This document shows positions 59,311 to 64,000 of a stretch of 64,000 bases of DNA, piece by piece. The stretch's first letter is position 1. Every line of letters starts with the position of its first letter. The position numbers were made by a program, and so were the translations under genes. The notes below the pieces were generated by a model that was given only the letters and a program-made list of their open reading frames with translations, was not told the origin of the DNA and searched no databases. The DNA comes from Zygnema cylindricum. Its lineage: Eukaryota; Streptophyta; Zygnematophyceae; Zygnematales; Zygnemataceae. The stretch is taken from contig JBBHKE010000167.1 of assembly GCA_037447655.1 (NCBI GenBank), positions 18,501 through 82,500 of the forward strand. The letters are read 5' to 3'.

Positions 59311-60252
59311 CAGCCACCGTGGCAAGCAAAAACTTTGACCAACTACACCCTTGTGTAGTTGAAACTCCCCAGAGTCACCAGCAAAAAGAAATCACTGAAA
59401 ATAGTCAACTAAATGAGTTATTATTAAATAGCAAAGTTTGCCTATTTATACAGATGCTATTTGGGAGAGAGGCGGCTACCTACCAAAATTAATTTAAGTC
59501 ATAAAACCCCTCTTTAAGCTCCCTAGTACTGAGGTACGGACCAATCATAAGACTGTAACGTACAAGAAAGTACGGGTACCGGAGTACTTTCTGTACGGTC
59601 TTTGTACGATATCGCCATTATGTGATATTTGTCACATCCGGAATTGTCATCTCGCGTTCCGAAGATCCCACAATCCTCTTGGATCTTGTCACGTGTCACC
59701 TGAATATGTCGGTGCCCAAAAACGCCAAGTCGCCCACTTCGGAATCCCGGCTCGCACCACGGCCGTTTGATGAAGACCGATATTTAATTTTGGCCTTGTA
59801 ATACAATGTCGTTTTTTTAATTCCTTGCGGTCCCGAATTCGTGCGGTCTAATCCATTTCCTTGTACAGTCCATCTCGTAATTAATTAAATGAAACATATT
59901 ACATGGTTCGTGTTTATATAATTATCGTACCCTATATATTCTAGCAGTGATCCTAGACTATAGGATAAAGCTGCCGGCTATCGAATTCTTGACGGACGGT
60001 AGGTACCAGAATCAAATCTTGGGTCCGTCAAGTCGCTTTTAGGAAACCTACCAAAAACTACAACATGTCTCTCTCTTTGGGCAGCATGGGCAGCCATGGC
60101 TCTAGCTTCCTCTCCAACCTTTAGTGATTGCGACAAGTTTGGGGGTTTGGAGAGTGGAGCGAGAGGCTGGCTACCTTTGTTGACTTCCTCTTATATTTTT
60201 TTCCTTTATTCAGACCTAGAAAATACATATATTTTAGCACTCCCCTTTTTTT

Positions 60253-60960
60253 CTAATCTACTTTCCTTTGAACTCCTACCAAATACATTTTTGTTTTCTT
60301 TTTCTTCTTTCTTTTCTTCTCATAAATCTTTAAGTAAATAACCTCATATTCAAAAAGGTCTGTTAAATAAGCCGAAATAAACATTGCATCTTGTTGATCA
60401 CACATTTTATTTAGCATCCCACTTTTCATAAATCCGAACAAAGATTTTATCCACCTCATCACTTTTCCATCCACACAAAATCGAATTTCCCTTTTGCAAT
60501 TCAAATAGCCAGCCCCATCTCCAATATGCAACACACACCCAGATGCTAACCCTTTTACAGACACACTTTCATAGATGGCATCACTCCCATTAGCGATGTC
60601 AAAACCATTACCCCTGAAATTTATCCTTAAATCAAGAGTCCCAACTAAGTTCCTCATAAGATCTACGTCTCCCGTACTCATATTTTTATCTATGATACTC
60701 ACCCCATTTTCTGAACTTTCCTCACCCTCTCCTATGGAATTCTTTCCACTATCACTTTCTAAATTTATTCCCAATAAATATTTCTTCTCCCCCAAACCTT
60801 TATTAACTATTCCTCTTCTCCCCTATCCTTTAAAACCCCCTCTAGATTTACTTCTCCCCTTTCCTCGGAATCCGTTGAAGTCTCTTTTTTCGACCTGTTT
60901 TGTGTTTCCAAAATATCTATGAAATTATCCTGATTATTTTTATTTTTCCCTTTTTCAATT
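60253..60960 (-). other. Unrecognised acidic ORF in the retrotransposon interior
   Basis: A 180-codon ORF (60,253-60,795) containing DVDLMRNLVGTLDLRINFRG and IRFCVDGKVMRWIKSLFGFM, preceded by an open acidic stretch to 60,960 after one stop. It sits where a copia element should carry integrase or RT, but matches neither. It may be sequence captured by the element. Confidence 0.3.
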
Positions 60961-61225
60961 ATGGATCCTAGATCTGACTTTCTCATTTCTAAATCATACT
61001 TTCTACATTCCTTGACATCTTATCATTTCTCACTCCCTCAAGTACCTCCCTTCCCTTTACTTCCCTTATGCCTCAAAAAACATAGTTTTGCTTTGGTGGA
61101 ATTTTTGTGTCCTTTTCTCTCTTCCCCATATTACCAATATGAAAAAGCTTCAAAATTTCTTCATCCTCTTACTCCTTTTCCCCTTCTTCCTCCTCATTCA
61201 TATTCAAAATTCTAATTTCTTCCAA

Positions 61226-63132
61226 TCAAGAACACTCCTCCATATAGTGACCTGGTTCCCTACTAAAGAAGCAAACCCCCTTTTTTAAAGCTCCCCTTTC
61301 ATTTCCTCTCCCTCTCTTTCCACCGAAGTTCCAATAAGGTTTACCTTTTTCTTTCTTCCTCTCATCACGCTTCGGCTTATCTCCGCTATTTGTCTCATCA
61401 CGCTTCCGCTCGTCACCATCGTTCCTCTCATCACGCTTTCGCCAGTCACCACCAGCTGTTAGTGCATAGATTCTCACTGTCATCGAACTGAATCCCTTCC
61501 ACTACTCCCATCTTTTTCATCTCTTTTAACTTATCTAGATTCATATGCACAAGCCTCTTATGCCACAACATTATATCATAAACACCAACATAATAAAGTT
61601 TCTTCTTTTCATTGCGCAAATATGCATAAACATCCCATGGCTACCTTTTTCAGCAGTGAAATAAACTTCCTTCTCAAAACTAGTAATAAAGACTCTTTTC
61701 CTAGTGCTAGTATCAAAACCCTTATTATCTAATATAGATGTAGAGATGAGGTTTTTGTTGAACTCCGAAATAATTAATACATCGGAGAATGTTACTTTGG
61801 ATGTCTTTCCTTCTACCAATACTGTCAAATCTATCGATCCTACAAGAGTAGTATTGACTATCCTCCCATCCACTTACTCTATCTCTACGGTGGAAATCTT
61901 TATTATCTTCGTGAACATGTGTTTATCTTTACACATTTGCATGGAGGCACGTGAATCTACAATCTAGCTTGTTTCACCTTCCAATCCACCGAAAGCACAT
62001 TTATGCTTTTGTGGAATTTCAACCTCATTTTTCGCCTCCAACTCCTCATCCAATGGGATCTTATCATCCTCGTCCTCGGATTCCACCTCATGTACCTTTG
62101 TCACAAGGGCCTTTTTCTTTCCTCTTGGGGGTCCACCGGTCTTCCCCTCCTTTAACCAAAGCTCGATTAGCTTAGTACACTCTGCCATATAATGTCCTGG
62201 TTTCTTGTAAAATGACATAACCCCTTTGAGACCATCGGTCTTGATTCATCGGACAGGGTTTTCTAACCTTCTTCTCCATAGTTTCCTACTGATTTTTTGG
62301 GATCCTTGCTCCTCCAATCAATTCCTCTTGCTAAAGCTTGTCCACTCTTCCCTCCCCTTTGGATCTCAATAGTATTTTCTTCAACGAGAATCATCCGTAC
62401 GACAGAATTCCATATCCAACTGGAATCCAACAAATCTTGCACACGGTTGACTATGTTTTCATAGTCAGCGGGTAACTTCATGAGCAGACAGGTCACCTTC
62501 ACCTTTTTTGTTTCTACATGACCAGCGCTCTCTAGTTCTATGAAAAAGGCTGCAAGCCCATTACAAAAGTATAGCATTTTCCCCACTTTGTATGCATATG
62601 CATCTATCTTTTGATTAGCCAATTGCTGCTGCTGAATAGTACCACTCTGGTATATCTATATGAGGGCAATCCAGAGATCGGATGCCCTTTCCACCTGCAA
62701 ATGAAGAGATGCAAGTCGTTGAGTAAGATTGCGGAGAATGAAGTGTTTTGCCGCCATATTGTTGTAGTCCCAAGTATCAACATCATTTTCCTCATTCCTC
62801 AGAATAAGTGACATGAGTCATGAACCTCTTCCGATAGGTGTTGTAATCGGTGTAACTATTTCCTTATCTTTCCCTTTGTCCATCACAATGCTCTCCTTGT
62901 CCTCCAAATCCTTCAGTGGAGCTGGATCTGGTTTTCTAGTAAACCTGCTTCCCCCACACCCTGGAGGAACGACTAAACTGGATGGACGCCTCACTCGTCC
63001 ACTTACTATCCCCCAAAACCTCTTTTCACATAGAGCTCCTGTCATCATACTTTCCCAATATATAAAGCCTATTCCATTAAATATAAGTACCCTAGAGGGT
63101 AGGCTCATAAACTGTAACTTTGAGACCTTCAT
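61226..63132 (-). pseudogene. Copia Gag-protease remains
   Basis: Reading on the minus strand: IGFIYWESMM Gag start (62,818-63,132); NDLHLFICR block (62,604-62,795); LMKLPADYENIVNRVQ, a copia Gag signature (62,263-62,622); a degenerate zinc knuckle YKKPGHYMAEC (62,170-62,218); protease with the active site altered to IVDSRAS (about 61,940); GRIVNTTLVGSIDL and VTFSDVLIISEFNKNLIS of the protease/pre-integrase linker (61,571-61,873). A second zinc-knuckle-like CFFSREPGHYMEEC at 61,226-61,270 suggests an internal duplication or nested element. Stops and frame changes separate the blocks. Confidence 0.8.
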
Positions 63133-64000
63133 TGGCCCTCAGAGTAGGCAGCTCACTAGAAGCCCCTTAGATAACCCTGACCCCGTTAAGTTTCCACAAT
63201 AATAACTGCCACCGTGACGGATAAAAACTCTGTCCAACTTCACCCCGTGAAGACAAGACTCCCTTGAGTCGATTGCAAAAACAATCTCTGAATTTTCTCC
63301 CCTGAGCAAGAAGTTATGAAGGGTCAAAGTTGACCCTTTCTACTAGAGCTCTCTGGGAGAGAGGGGTCTACCTACCAAATTTTCTAAGTCATAAATCCCT
63401 CTCTAAACCCTATACTACTAGAGTACGGCACCAATCAGATTAGTGTGTCGTACATAAAAGTACCAGTGCCGATGTACTTTTCGTACGTCCATCGTACGGC
63501 ATAGCCAAAATGTTGACGCCTGCCATATCGAATTCGCTCCTGTATTCTCCGGAGATGCCGCAAGCCAATGTGATTCTGCCACGTATCAATTGACATGGCG
63601 ATGACCGAAAAACCGCCAAAGCGCCCATTCCGCGATCTTGGCATCTATCCCGACTGTTTGATCAAGATCAACTTTTATTTATTGCCGTCGAAAATAGATG
63701 CGTGGTATTTGTTTCCTTGTCGAAACAAATGTGCTGTATTAGTTTCGTGGAGTACCATACACCATACGTTTACAAAATCTATATGTATGTCGAAAGATTG
63801 TTTTTTGCCATTAAATGAAACCGTCTACGTATACGGCTATAAATATTAATGAAACCCTATATACCTCACCACTGATCTTAAACTAACTACTGCTTGACTT
63901 GGTGGAAGCCAAGTACCAAGATCAAATCCTAGGTTAGTCAAGTTCCTTTCTGTAAACCTACCAAACTACTAGGTCAGTCAAGTTTCTTTTTGTAAACCTA

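Larger units (their letters stand above)
59311..64000 (-). mobile_element. Ty1/copia-type LTR retrotransposon, decayed, lacking pol core (runs past the window end)
   Basis: 59,311-60,066 and 63,206-64,000 are diverged direct repeats (shared landmarks: 'gccaccgtg', 'gggagagagg..ctacctaccaaa', 'aagtcataaa.ccctct', GTAC-rich core, 'agatcaaatc'). In minus orientation the left LTR would begin TGTTGTAGTTTTTGGTAGG, preceded by the purine tract caaagagagagaca. The internal 3.1 kb carries Gag and protease remains on the minus strand. No integrase, reverse transcriptase or RNase H is recognisable. LTR divergence is plainly high, so this is an old insertion; the upstream LTR edge lies beyond base 64,000. 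Confidence 0.8.

Overview
This is nuclear DNA of a land plant. The evidence is a PLATZ zinc-binding transcription factor, an R2R3-MYB, a GT37 (xyloglucan-type) fucosyltransferase, a four-CBS SnRK1 gamma subunit, spliceosomal introns, LTR retrotransposon remains and a decayed nuclear copy of plastid atpB. I cannot fix the clade from sequence alone. Intergenic DNA is AT-rich and crowded with small non-autonomous DNA transposons.

Layout. 0.3-2.3 kb: two TIR elements, one hAT-like with a perfect 8-bp target duplication. 2.8-5.7 kb (+): three-exon R2R3-MYB gene. 8.3-8.9 kb (-): single-exon PRA1 gene. 9.7-15.05 kb: nested TIR elements, including a MULE-like element with ~310-bp inverted ends and an inner element carrying a captured, spliced exon. 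15.9-18.4 kb (+): fucosyltransferase copy, frameshifted at a G run and lacking its 3' third. 18.4-30.8 kb (+): UBP14/USP5-type deubiquitinase, of which the catalytic core and both UBA domains can be followed exon by exon, but the N-terminal zinc-finger part is absent directly next to the point where the fucosyltransferase stops. Its introns hold minisatellites grown next to or inside MITEs and a 142-bp direct repeat flanking a foreign exon-like segment. 31-42 kb: repeats, MITEs, a second copy of the exon-capturing element (36-38 kb), no secure gene. 42.7-43.7 kb (+): PLATZ gene with a reading-frame break before its conserved tail. 46-50.7 kb: MITEs, a gypsy integrase relic and plastid-derived atpB split by MITEs. 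51.0-56.5 kb (-): complete six-exon SnRK1 gamma-subunit gene (433 codons, all splice phases agree). 56.8-58.4 kb: TIR elements. 59.3-64 kb: a decayed copia-type element on the minus strand with LTRs, Gag and protease remains but no recognisable integrase or reverse transcriptase.

The genes do not form one pathway: a transcription factor pair, Rab/vesicle traffic (PRA1), cell-wall fucosylation, ubiquitin-chain recycling (UBP14) and energy signalling (SnRK1 gamma). The most notable structures are the fucosyltransferase/UBP14 junction, the MITE-seeded minisatellite, the transposon that carries an exon with its splice donor, the duplicated in-frame splice acceptor in the SnRK1 gamma gene and the layered insertions in atpB.
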